Part shown: positions 28,522-37,278 of the stretch, one piece after another
How the letters are laid out: each line of letters opens with the position of its first letter
Numbering within the stretch: the first letter of the stretch is position 1
DNA from: Christiangramia crocea
GTDB lineage: Bacteria; Bacteroidota; Bacteroidia; Flavobacteriales; Flavobacteriaceae
DNA: 64,000 bases
Direction: 5' to 3'
Assembly: GCF_022410465.1 (NCBI RefSeq)
Contig: NZ_JAJSON010000024.1
Span: 1 to 64,000 of the forward strand
Translations under genes and position numbers: made by a program
The notes under the pieces: model-generated
Told to the model about the DNA's origin: nothing
The model's input: only the letters and a program-made list of their open reading frames with translations
Database searches by the model: none

Positions 28522-29385
28522 ATGAAAGAAATTCAAGTTGGTTTTTTAATGTCCTATGACTATGAATTACTTAAAAGTTCAATTCCATTAGTATATAATG
28601 AAGCCGACGCCATTACCATTGCACTCGACGAGAATTTAAGAACATGGTCTGGAGAAAAATTTGAAGTTGACGAAAGTTTCTTTCTCTGGCTTGCATCTTT
28701 CGACATCGAAAAAAAGATCAAATTATATAGAGATGATTTTTTTGATTCCAACTTAAGTGCCATGGAAAATGAGGTGAAAGAAAGGAAAATGCTAGCCTCA
28801 AAAATGGGAACTGGGAATTGGATAGTTCAAATAGACAGTGATGAATATTTTGTAGACTTTAAAAAATTCACGGATGAACTTAAGCTCCGAAATAAATATT
28901 TGAACAATCCAGAGGAAAATCCGATTCAGATAGCTGGATATTATTTAAACTTATATAAATATACAGAAGAAGGAATTTTATTTGTATCCAAACCAAGAAA
29001 TCAGAAATTTGCAACTAATTATCCGGCTTATGTAACCGGAAGAAACACCAAACAACAAGTAATCTATATTCCAAATATTGTGATACATGAATGTTTGTCC
29101 CGAAGTGAAGAAGAAATTCGTATTAAGTTTACTAACTGGGGACATGCACATCAGGTAAATATCGATCAGTTTTTAGATAAATGGCGAAAAATAGATCAAT
29201 CCAATTATGATAAGTTTGAAAACTTTTTCTACCTGGAACCTGAAAAATGGAAAAAATTAAGCTATGTGAAGGGGAAAACTCTCTCTGAGATTTCCAAAAA
29301 CCTGAATTACCATAAATTGACACCTTCCAAATTGTACATATTAAGTAAAAATTTTGGACAATGGTTTAAGTTTCTTTTCAAATAG
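28522..29385 (+). CDS. Putative GT2-like glycosyltransferase
   Basis: A 287-residue soluble protein. It has features of a GT-A fold: an N-terminal beta-strand start (EIQVGFLMSYDYELL), YNEADAITIALDEN as a possible nucleotide-sugar contact, and a DxD metal motif in IVQIDSDEYFVDF (Asp105, Asp107). A later NWGHAHQVNIDQFLDKW segment resembles acceptor-site residues in related proteins. No membrane segment is present. Acceptor and sugar are unknown, and no other glycan assembly genes are nearby, so it is an isolated transferase. Confidence 0.6.
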   Translation: MKEIQVGFLMSYDYELLKSSIPLVYNEADAITIALDENLRTWSGEKFEVDESFFLWLASFDIEKKIKLYRDDFFDSNLSAMENEVKERKMLASKMGTGNWIVQIDSDEYFVDFKKFTDELKLRNKYLNNPEENPIQIAGYYLNLYKYTEEGILFVSKPRNQKFATNYPAYVTGRNTKQQVIYIPNIVIHECLSRSEEEIRIKFTNWGHAHQVNIDQFLDKWRKIDQSNYDKFENFFYLEPEKWKKLSYVKGKTLSEISKNLNYHKLTPSKLYILSKNFGQWFKFLFK

Positions 29386-29550
29386 GGAATATGAATTTAA
29401 AAATGTATAAGAGATATTAGAAAACTAAAATAAACTATATATAATAAGTGGCAGAATCAGGACTCTAAGAATATAGCTCAAATATAAAACTACATACGTC
29501 TCCTTTAAATCTGATAAATTGAACCACAGATATGGTTCTTTTTCAATAAA

Positions 29551-29590
29551 AAAACCGCAAAACGACTATTAATAAGCATTTTGCGGTTTT
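29551..29590. terminator. Bidirectional terminator downstream of tRNA-Arg
   Basis: AAAACCGCAAAA at 29551-29562 pairs with TTTTGCGGTTTT at 29579-29590. Flanking A- and T-runs allow function on both strands; the preceding gene on + and the tRNA on - both end here. Confidence 0.88.
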
Positions 29591-29596
29591 TAAAAG

Positions 29597-29670
29597 TGAC
29601 CCAGGGAGGATTCGAACCCCCAACCCTCAGAGCCGAAATCTGATATTCTATCCAGTTGAACTACTGGGCC
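29597..29670 (-). tRNA. tRNA-Arg (anticodon TCG)
   Basis: A 74-base cloverleaf was folded by hand. The acceptor stem pairs GGCCCAG with CTGGGTC, the D stem GTTC with GAAT, the anticodon stem TCAGA with TCTGA around the loop TTTCGGC, and the T stem GGGGG with CCTCC around TTCGAAT. Position 34-36 is TCG, reading CGA arginine codons. The discriminator is A and CCA is not encoded. It lies 13 bases downstream of yqeY on the same strand and is probably cotranscribed. Confidence 0.95.
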
Positions 29671-29683
29671 TCACTATAAACTC

Positions 29684-30133
29684 TTAACTTAATTTCTTTC
29701 TTACAATGGTAGAGATTGTCTTTCCATCGGCTTTCCCGGCAAGTTCTGCCGTTGCTATTCCCATAACCTTCCCCATATCCTGCATTCCTGAAGCACCGGT
29801 TTTAGCGATTACCTCATCTACCTTCGCTTCTATTTCAGCTTCGCTAAGCTGTTCAGGGAGAAATTGTTCAATTACCTCGGCCTGTTTTATTTCCGGTTCA
29901 GCAAGGTCTTCCCTGCCCTGTTCTTTATAGATTTGAGCACTCTCTTTACGTTGCTTAACCAGCTTCTGCAAAAGTTTCAATTCCTCTTCTTCGGAAAGTC
30001 CATCCTTGGAAGAAGATTCAGTATTTGCCAAAAGAATGGCACTTTTTACCGCTCTTAAAGCTTCCAGCTTGGCGCTGTCTTTCGCCTTCATCGCCGCCTT
30101 CATTTCGGCCATTACTTTATCCTGTAAACTCAT
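29684..30133 (-). CDS. yqeY: GatB/YqeY domain protein
   Basis: A 149-residue all-helical YqeY protein, related to the tail domain of the amidotransferase subunit GatB. It starts SLQDKVMAEMKAAMKAKDS, has LRAVKSAILLAN and LVKQRKESAQIYKEQGR in the middle, and ends with MGKVMGIATAELAGKADG. The role of the stand-alone protein is not settled; a link with tRNA charging or amidation is usually suggested. The tRNA-Arg gene follows directly. Confidence 0.93.
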   Translation of the reverse strand: MSLQDKVMAEMKAAMKAKDSAKLEALRAVKSAILLANTESSSKDGLSEEEELKLLQKLVKQRKESAQIYKEQGREDLAEPEIKQAEVIEQFLPEQLSEAEIEAKVDEVIAKTGASGMQDMGKVMGIATAELAGKADGKTISTIVRKKLS

Positions 30134-30237
30134 AATTCAAAAATTATGTTGCGAAGATAAAATTTTCTGGTTGAAATTACCACTTATTTATCCCTTCAAA
30201 AATAAGTATATTCAAAGCCTAAACTTTATTTTAAGGC

Positions 30238-31146
30238 ATGAAAAAGATCCTATTCTATTGCATCGCTTTTCTGACTTTGCAAAGTATTGCAGCTCAGGAG
30301 AAATACATTGATAGTTTATACAAGGTCGGTCCTGTTCAAACGGAGATCTACAGCACGAAAAATGGTGAAGATTTAATTATTGACCTTTATCAACCACAAA
30401 AAGCGAACTCTGAAAAAACTCCACTTATCATTTTTATGCATGGAGGAGGTTTTTCGGGCGGAAGCCCTAAGAATCCACAGGAAATAAAATTTGCCAATAT
30501 AGCTGCTGCAAAAGGATATAGTGTTGGCCTTATTTCATACCGCCTGATAAGGAAAGGGAAGGAAACAGGTTTTGGCTGTGATTTTGATGCGGCTGGAAAG
30601 ATAAAGACATTTCAACTAGCTGCTGAAGACTTTATGGATGCGGCGAAATTCATGAAAAACAACTCAGATAAATTCAATATAGATGCAGAAAAAATAATTG
30701 TTGGAGGAAGCAGTGCAGGAGCGGAAGCAGTTCTTAACGCAGTATATAACCCTGACCTTATATTTGAGGATTCAGAAAAATATTCTGATATCAAATTTTC
30801 AGCGGTTATATCTCTTGCCGGAGCCATAGTGGATGTAAGATATTTAAATGAGGGAAATGCCATTCCGGGACTTTTCTTCCACGGCACTGCTGATAATCTT
30901 GTCCCTTATGCCACTGCCCCACATCACTATTGCGAGAATTCTAAACCAGGCTATATTATTCTGGATGGCTCAAAAACCATAGTGGAAAAGCTTGATAAGC
31001 TGAAAACCTCTTATCTATTCTATAGTTTTCAGGATGCCAGGCATGAAATTTCGGGAATGCCTTTTAAGCATTTACCCCAGGTTTTTGACTTTCTCAACGA
31101 AGTAGTCTTTAATAATAACAAAATCCAGACAACGATTTACAAATGA
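30238..31146 (+). CDS. Secreted alpha/beta-hydrolase, esterase type
   Basis: A 302-residue protein with a signal peptide (MKKILFYCIAFLTLQSIAAQ). The oxyanion HGGG motif (residues 68-71, MHGGGFSGG), the nucleophile elbow GGSSAGAE (Ser159), the aspartate region FHGTADNLVP and the His in QDARHEISG give a complete hydrolase triad of the BD-FAE/carboxylesterase group. It probably removes ester groups from a glycan or other substrate in the periplasm. Its stop overlaps the next start by four bases (ATGA), so it heads a three-gene operon with the PHP and GH2 genes. Confidence 0.82.
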   Translation: MKKILFYCIAFLTLQSIAAQEKYIDSLYKVGPVQTEIYSTKNGEDLIIDLYQPQKANSEKTPLIIFMHGGGFSGGSPKNPQEIKFANIAAAKGYSVGLISYRLIRKGKETGFGCDFDAAGKIKTFQLAAEDFMDAAKFMKNNSDKFNIDAEKIIVGGSSAGAEAVLNAVYNPDLIFEDSEKYSDIKFSAVISLAGAIVDVRYLNEGNAIPGLFFHGTADNLVPYATAPHHYCENSKPGYIILDGSKTIVEKLDKLKTSYLFYSFQDARHEISGMPFKHLPQVFDFLNEVVFNNNKIQTTIYK

Positions 31147-32324
31147 AAAGGTACCTGCTAAAAATTCTATTTTCATTGACATTAACTTTTACGGTCAATG
31201 CTCAGGACAGCCAATGGTATAAAGGAAATCTTCACACTCATTCCTACTGGAGCGATGGTGATGAGTTCCCTGAAATGATCATGGATTGGTATAAGAAGAA
31301 TGGTTACCAGTTCGTAGCACTGTCAGATCATAATATTATAGCTGAAGGAGAAAAATGGAGGACGATTTCCAATGATTCTCTTTATCAAAATGCTTTTAAG
31401 GAGTATCTGAATAAATATGGAGAAGACTGGGTAAATCATAAAAAGGATGAGAAAGGCCTGCATGTTCAGCTAAAAACCCTGGAGGAATTCCGACCTTTAT
31501 TCGAAGACCCTGAGGAATTCATGATCTTCAGAGCTGAAGAGGTCACCTCGTACCTTGAAGATAAGGCAGTCCATATGGGTGCCATCAATATTCTGGAAGT
31601 AATTGAACCTAAAAAAGGAAATACTATTGTTGAGCTTATCCAGAACAACCTGGATGCTATCCTCGCTCAGGAAGAAAAAACAGGTGAACCGGTCTTACAA
31701 CACCTTAACCACCCTAACTTTACTTATGCCATAAAAGCTGAAGATATAATTCAGATTGACGGAGAACGATTCTTTGAGGTTTTCAACGGCCACCCTCATG
31801 TAAATAATTACGGAGATAGTCTCCATGACGGAACAGAGAAAATGTGGGATCAGGTGAATATTGCGTATCATTCGATGAACAAGCCTCTGCTGCTGGGAAT
31901 CGCTACAGATGATAGTCATCATTATCACAAATTTGGAGAAAAATACAGCAATGCCGGTAGAGGCTGGGTTATGGTAAGATCAGGTGAACTTAGCCCGGGA
32001 TCGATTATTGAAGCCATGGAAGCCGGAGATTTCTATGCAAGTACAGGAGTGGAGCTTTCAGATCTTAAATTTAAAAACAATGAACTTTCCATAGGTGTTA
32101 ACCCAGAAGCCGGGGTGAATTATGAGATCCAGTTTATTGGAGTAAGGAAAGGATCTACTAAAAGCGAAATTTTGAAAAAGGTAAAAGACACCAAAGCCAA
32201 TTTCCAAATTCCAGAGGACATTTTATTCGTTAGGGCTAAGATCGTTTCTGATAAATTGAAGAAGAATCCCTATCGCGAAGGTGATACTGAAGTTGCCTGG
32301 ACACAACCCGTCTCAAAAAGATAA
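31143..32324 (+). CDS. Secreted PHP-domain metallo-hydrolase
   Basis: A 393-residue protein with a signal peptide (about 20 residues, FTVNAQ cut) followed by a PHP domain. Metal-binding marks: HTH at residues 31-33 with Asp38 (GNLHTHSYWSDGD), DHN at 61-63 (ALSDHNII), EEVTSYLEDKAVHMGAIN, HLNHPNF and the final DDSHHYH. PHP proteins cleave phosphoesters or related bonds with a two- or three-metal centre. The secreted form within a glycan block suggests action on a phosphorylated or otherwise modified sugar, but this is inference. It lies between an esterase and a GH2 in one operon. Confidence 0.8.
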   Translation: MKRYLLKILFSLTLTFTVNAQDSQWYKGNLHTHSYWSDGDEFPEMIMDWYKKNGYQFVALSDHNIIAEGEKWRTISNDSLYQNAFKEYLNKYGEDWVNHKKDEKGLHVQLKTLEEFRPLFEDPEEFMIFRAEEVTSYLEDKAVHMGAINILEVIEPKKGNTIVELIQNNLDAILAQEEKTGEPVLQHLNHPNFTYAIKAEDIIQIDGERFFEVFNGHPHVNNYGDSLHDGTEKMWDQVNIAYHSMNKPLLLGIATDDSHHYHKFGEKYSNAGRGWVMVRSGELSPGSIIEAMEAGDFYASTGVELSDLKFKNNELSIGVNPEAGVNYEIQFIGVRKGSTKSEILKKVKDTKANFQIPEDILFVRAKIVSDKLKKNPYREGDTEVAWTQPVSKR

Positions 32325-32332
32325 GAAGCCAC

Positions 32333-34912
32333 ATGAAGACCTTCAAAATCCTATTATTAGCCGTGTTATTCGTCGGTTTTAATTTACAGGCTCAGCGCCT
32401 GGTAAAAACAATCAATTCAGGCTGGCAATTCCAGCTGGAAAATAAGGACAGGATTGAAACCGCGAATATCCCACATACCTGGAACTCCAAGGATGCTTTC
32501 AAGGAAGGGCCATATTACAGAGGAAAGGGAACTTATCAAAAACAGCTTTTCATTCCGCAGAACTGGAATGAACGTTCTGTATTCCTGAAATTTGAAGGAG
32601 CTAATCAGCACACCAAAGTTTATATTAATGACGCTTTCATTGGAGAGCACACCGGCGGTTATACAGCTTTTATTTTTGAGATATCTCAAAATTTAAAATT
32701 TGGCGAAACGAACCAGGTAAGGATCGAGGTAGATAATTCACATAACCAGGATATCCCTCCACTCGAAGCCGACTTTAATTTTTATGGCGGAATTTATCGC
32801 GATCTGGAATTAATAGTTACTGGAAAGGATCATTTTAAACTTGAAGGTGAAGCCGCCGGAACCATGCAGGTACATACCCCTGCAGTTTCAGAAGAATTGG
32901 CGGAAGTGAATTTTTCCGGAGAGATTTCCAGATCAAATAATAAAGATCTGATTCTGGAAATTGAAATTACCGATCCGGACGGAAAAGTTGTTAAAACTTT
33001 AGCGCCTGAACTTGAACCCAACCAGTCCGAATTCTCTGTGGATTTCGAAATTGAAAATCCCCTTCTCTGGTCGCCGGATCAGCCACACCTCTATAAGATA
33101 GAATCAAACCTTAAAGACCATAACTCCGGAGAAATCCTGGACAGTTATTTTACCGGTTTTGGTTGTCGATGGTTTAAGGCCGATCCTGATGAAGGATTTA
33201 TTCTTAATGGAAAGCCAATTAAACTTATTGGCGCGAACAGGCACCAGGATTTTGAAAATATGGGAAATGCTGTTCCAAATGAAATACACCGCAAGGATTA
33301 TCAGATGATTAAGGATATGGGTAGTAATTTTATCAGAACAGCCCATTATCCTCAGGATTCAGATGTTTACCGGATCTGTGATGAGATTGGTTTACTGGTT
33401 TGGACAGAAGTCCCGGTGATCAATGATGTGACAGATAGCGAGGCTTATCATGAGAATGCTGTAAATATGCAAAAGGAACAGATACTTCAGCTATACAACC
33501 ATCCCTCGATCGTGTTTTGGGGGATTATGAACGAAATTTTTATACGCCTTGTTTTCACTGGTGATATGAGCGAAGCCGATAAGAATGCAAAGATCAAAAC
33601 CAGTGTTGAGCTGGCGAAAAAACTGGAAGCAGCCACTAAGAAACTTGATACCTCAAGGCTGAGTGTGATGGCATTACATGAAAATGAACTCTACAACACC
33701 TCTAAGATTGCCGATATCCCAGATGTGATAGGCTGGAACCTTTATTTTGGCTGGTACACTCCAGGCCTGGAAAATCTTGGGAAATTCCTTGACGAACAGC
33801 ACAGAAGATATCCGGAAAGACCCCTGCTTATCTCTGAATATGGGCCGGGAAGTGATTCCAGGATACAAACCAACGATCCTAAACCATGGGATTTCAGTGA
33901 AGCCTATCAGTTAAAAAGTCATGTGAGTTATTTGAATCAGGTAATGGAACGGGATTATATGCTAGGAATGGCAGCCTGGAATTTTGCCGACTTTGGTTCT
34001 TCCGGCAGGCAGGATAGCCGGCCATATATTAATCAGAAGGGCCTGGTAAATTTTAATCGGGAACCAAAGGATATTTATTACTACTACAAAGCGAGACTTA
34101 TAAATGAGGATTTTGTTTATATCGCCGGAAAGAATTTCACTACCCGGTCTATAGATCAAAATGAAAATGTAAAACTGAAGGTTTTTTCAAATTCCGAAAA
34201 TGTAAGGCTAATTGTCAATGATAGTATCGAAAAAGAGTCTCCGGTAAGAGATAATATTGCTGAATTTGAGCTTGATCTGGAAGAAGGCAAACATTCAATA
34301 AAGGCAATTTCGGGAAAGGTGAATCATCATAGAAACATTGAAGTTAAATTCAGGAATAACCTAATCGAAAATATAGATACTGAGCCAATAAGAATAAATG
34401 TGGGCAGCCACAGTGATTTTATAGATGAAGAAACAGGCAGTATCTGGATAAGCGATCAGGCTTATTCAGAAAATTCCTTTGGCTATTTAGACGGAGAAGT
34501 CTATCAACAGTCAAAGAGTAAATTCCAGGGAACTGCATCTAATATAAAGGTCACTACCAAAGAGCCTCTTTTTCAAACCATGAGGGAAGGACTTGAAACT
34601 TATAGATTTGATGTTCTGGAAGGAAACTACAGAATCACTCTGTTAATGGCTGAACCTAACAGAAAAGCTTCCACTGAGAATATTTATAATCTTGGATCGG
34701 ATAAGAAAGATACTTCTGACGGAATTCGAAGTTTTGATATCCTGATAAATGGTAATCTGATGGAGAAGGATCTGAACCTGGCGGGAGACTATGGCATTCT
34801 GCAGGCAGTTGAACTAAGTTATGAGATTAATACTGAAGGTAGCATAAATATTCAATTTGAACCTCAACAAGGAAAATCCATACTTTCAGGGATCAGCCTT
34901 GAAAAACTATAA
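32333..34912 (+). CDS. GH2 glycoside hydrolase (beta-galactosidase/glucuronidase-like)
   Basis: An 859-residue secreted enzyme (signal peptide, LQAQ cut). The sugar-binding jelly roll (about residues 20-185), Ig-like domain (190-290) and TIM barrel follow the GH2 plan. Catalytic residues are Glu401 (acid/base, WGIMNE) and Glu502 (nucleophile, LLISEYGPG). The C-terminal part has a DUF4982-like Ig segment and a malectin-like end (TYRFDVLEGNYRITLLMAEP). Retaining exo-cleavage of a beta-linked sugar is expected. The exact sugar is not predicted by motif. It is the last gene of the esterase-PHP-GH2 operon and converges on the GH3 gene. Confidence 0.9.
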   Translation: MKTFKILLLAVLFVGFNLQAQRLVKTINSGWQFQLENKDRIETANIPHTWNSKDAFKEGPYYRGKGTYQKQLFIPQNWNERSVFLKFEGANQHTKVYINDAFIGEHTGGYTAFIFEISQNLKFGETNQVRIEVDNSHNQDIPPLEADFNFYGGIYRDLELIVTGKDHFKLEGEAAGTMQVHTPAVSEELAEVNFSGEISRSNNKDLILEIEITDPDGKVVKTLAPELEPNQSEFSVDFEIENPLLWSPDQPHLYKIESNLKDHNSGEILDSYFTGFGCRWFKADPDEGFILNGKPIKLIGANRHQDFENMGNAVPNEIHRKDYQMIKDMGSNFIRTAHYPQDSDVYRICDEIGLLVWTEVPVINDVTDSEAYHENAVNMQKEQILQLYNHPSIVFWGIMNEIFIRLVFTGDMSEADKNAKIKTSVELAKKLEAATKKLDTSRLSVMALHENELYNTSKIADIPDVIGWNLYFGWYTPGLENLGKFLDEQHRRYPERPLLISEYGPGSDSRIQTNDPKPWDFSEAYQLKSHVSYLNQVMERDYMLGMAAWNFADFGSSGRQDSRPYINQKGLVNFNREPKDIYYYYKARLINEDFVYIAGKNFTTRSIDQNENVKLKVFSNSENVRLIVNDSIEKESPVRDNIAEFELDLEEGKHSIKAISGKVNHHRNIEVKFRNNLIENIDTEPIRINVGSHSDFIDEETGSIWISDQAYSENSFGYLDGEVYQQSKSKFQGTASNIKVTTKEPLFQTMREGLETYRFDVLEGNYRITLLMAEPNRKASTENIYNLGSDKKDTSDGIRSFDILINGNLMEKDLNLAGDYGILQAVELSYEINTEGSINIQFEPQQGKSILSGISLEKL

Positions 34913-34944
34913 AAAAACCCTGGCGTTCCGAAAAACTACCAGGG
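34911..34944 (-). terminator. Terminator downstream of the bglX-type gene
   Basis: CCCTGG at 34918-34923 pairs with CCAGGG at 34939-34944. On the minus strand the hairpin is followed by a run of Ts, so it mainly ends the PUL transcript. Confidence 0.75.
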
Positions 34945-34968
34945 CTCAACAAACTAAAACTAAAAGGA

Positions 34969-37251
34969 TTACTTTTTCAAAGTGAATGTACCAGCGAATT
35001 CAGAATCTGAACTTCCCGCGATGAAAAATTCAAATTCACCGGGTTCATACACATATTCAATATCATAATTATAGAACTTAAGGTCTTCGGGAGAGATTGT
35101 AAAAGTCACCGTTTTAGACTCACCCTTTTTTAGGGCAATCTTCTGGAAACCTTTAAGTTCTTTCCCGGGAGGAGTTACGCTTCTCACGACATCCCTTATA
35201 TAAAGCTGAACTATCTCCTCTCCATCATAATTCCCGGTATTAGTAACAGTAGCACTTAACTCTATTGAACCATCGGCACTCAGCTCTTTAGAACTGGCTT
35301 TAACATCACTGTATTCGAAAGTGGTATAACTAAGCCCATAACCAAATGGAAGTAGCGGAGTATTAGGAGAGTCCAGGTAATTGGACTTGAATTTCTGGAA
35401 TTCACCTGATTCAGGCCCAGGTCTTCCAGTAGTCTTCATTCTGTAGTGTATTGGTATCTGTCCAACACTTCTAGGCCAGCTATTGGTAAGTTTTCCTGAG
35501 GGATTATAATCTCCGAATAAAACATCACCTACTGCATTTCCTGCTTCAACTCCCGGATGCCAGATCTGAAGAATGCTAACAGGAAGCGCCATTTCTTCTG
35601 AAATATCCAGCGGTCTACCACTCATTAAAACCAATACCAGAGGCTTACCTGTTTTTGCAAGTTCACTGATCAGTTTTTTCTGATTGTCAGGAATAGTGAT
35701 ATCGGTTCTGCTGGCCGCCTCTCCGCTCATTTCAGTAGCTTCACCCACCACTGCCACAACTACATCTGAAGCATTAGCCAGATCAAGAGCCTCCTTAAGT
35801 AGGGTTTCCGGAGACTCATCAGCGATCTGGATTTTTTCACCGAATACATTTACTTTTTTAGCAAAAGTGCTATCATCAGAGATATTAGCTCCCTTGGCAT
35901 AAGTGATATTTGCGTTTGGTGCAACGTTTTTAAGTCCCTCAAGAATCGGAACTGACAATTGAGGATTTCCCGTAGGTGCCCAGGTTCCCAGCATATTGTT
36001 CTTATTATTCGCAAGGGGGCCAATCATGGCAATATTGGCGTCCTTAGCCAACGGGAGTGTATTATTATGCTTTTTAAGAAGCACAAAAGATCTGGTTGCA
36101 GCTTTCCTGGCCAGGCTTCTGTTCTCTTCTGTAAGTATATCTTTTTCAGGTCGGCTTTCATCAGAATACAGGTAAGGATCATCCAGAAGGCCTATCTTAT
36201 GCTTTGCCTCCAGAATTCTTCTCGCCGCTTTCGTGATCTGATCTTCGGAAACCAACCCGTCTTCCACAGATTTTTTCAAGGTGGTTAAAAAGCCTTCTCC
36301 AACCATATCCATATCCAGTCCGGCGTTGATAGCTAAAGCTGAAACAGCCTGCAGGTCACCCAATCCGTGAGCGATCATTTCATTTACCGAAGTATAGTCT
36401 GAAACCACAAAGCCTTCAAAGCCCCATCTTTCACGAAGCAAGTCAGTTAAAAGCCATTTGTTCCCTGAAGCAGGGATTCCATCTATATCGTTAAAAGAGG
36501 TCATTACGCTTCCCACTCCCGCATCAACCGCAGCTTTATATGGAGGCAGGTATTCGTTGAACATTTTAAGACGGCTCATATCAACGGTATTATAATCTCT
36601 ACCGGCTTCAGGTGCTCCATATAAAGCCATATGCTTCACTGTTGCCATCATAGTGTGTGGCTGTGTAAGATCCTCTCCCTGGTATCCATGTACCATTGCT
36701 TTGGCTATTTGCGATCCCAGGTATGGATCTTCCCCTGCTCCCTCTGCAATACGACCCCAGCGCGGATCTCTAGCGATATCTACCATTGGAGAAAAGTTCC
36801 AGTTAATCCCGTCAGCCGTAGCCTCTTTTGCAGCCATTTGGGCTCCCTCTTTGATCAGGTCCATATCCCAGCTGGCAGAAAGTCCTAGTGGAATTGGATA
36901 AGTGGTTTTATATCCATGAATAACATCAGACCCGATAAGTAGCGGAATTCCCAAACGGGAGTTTTTAACGGCTAATTCCTGGGCCTGTCTCACTTTTGCA
37001 GGACTCGAAACTCCGAAAACTCCTCCAACTTTACCAGCCTTTATTTTAGCTTCCACACCTTCACTTACAACAGAACCTGTGGCCACACCTCCACCTGGAG
37101 TTAAAAGATTAAGCTGCCCAATCTTTTCTTCAAGGGTCATTTTTGCAAGTAATTCTTCTACTTGCGGGATCTTTTCCTGTGCGGATAGGAATGAAATTCC
37201 CAAAAAAGCTATACAGAATATCGATAAATAAATTTTCTTCATTGTCTTCAC
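34969..37251 (-). CDS. bglX: GH3 beta-glucosidase, BglX type
   Basis: A 760-residue periplasmic enzyme with a signal peptide (FLGISFLSAQ). The GH3 N-domain contains IGSDVIHGYKTTYPIPLGLS, the KH motif in MATVKHMALYG and the nucleophile Asp285 in FVVSDYTSVNEM. The C-domain carries MSGRPLDI and the glutamate-rich GEATEMSGEAASR, and a fibronectin-like domain ends the protein. BglX enzymes release glucose from beta-linked gluco-oligosaccharides; related Bacteroides enzymes include ones active on sophorose. It is the last gene of the PUL enzyme operon, 27 bases after the GH43 gene. Confidence 0.95.
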   Translation of the reverse strand: MKTMKKIYLSIFCIAFLGISFLSAQEKIPQVEELLAKMTLEEKIGQLNLLTPGGGVATGSVVSEGVEAKIKAGKVGGVFGVSSPAKVRQAQELAVKNSRLGIPLLIGSDVIHGYKTTYPIPLGLSASWDMDLIKEGAQMAAKEATADGINWNFSPMVDIARDPRWGRIAEGAGEDPYLGSQIAKAMVHGYQGEDLTQPHTMMATVKHMALYGAPEAGRDYNTVDMSRLKMFNEYLPPYKAAVDAGVGSVMTSFNDIDGIPASGNKWLLTDLLRERWGFEGFVVSDYTSVNEMIAHGLGDLQAVSALAINAGLDMDMVGEGFLTTLKKSVEDGLVSEDQITKAARRILEAKHKIGLLDDPYLYSDESRPEKDILTEENRSLARKAATRSFVLLKKHNNTLPLAKDANIAMIGPLANNKNNMLGTWAPTGNPQLSVPILEGLKNVAPNANITYAKGANISDDSTFAKKVNVFGEKIQIADESPETLLKEALDLANASDVVVAVVGEATEMSGEAASRTDITIPDNQKKLISELAKTGKPLVLVLMSGRPLDISEEMALPVSILQIWHPGVEAGNAVGDVLFGDYNPSGKLTNSWPRSVGQIPIHYRMKTTGRPGPESGEFQKFKSNYLDSPNTPLLPFGYGLSYTTFEYSDVKASSKELSADGSIELSATVTNTGNYDGEEIVQLYIRDVVRSVTPPGKELKGFQKIALKKGESKTVTFTISPEDLKFYNYDIEYVYEPGEFEFFIAGSSDSEFAGTFTLKK

Positions 37252-37278
37252 TTTTGATTATATATTTGGTTCTTCTTT

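Noticed and set aside
29572-29670. Attachment site at the tRNA-Arg 3' end
   Set aside because: No direct repeat of the tRNA end and no integrase gene were seen in the window.
36631-36901. Plus-strand frames within the GH3 gene
   Set aside because: They are antisense to a clear GH3 coding sequence and have no signals of their own.
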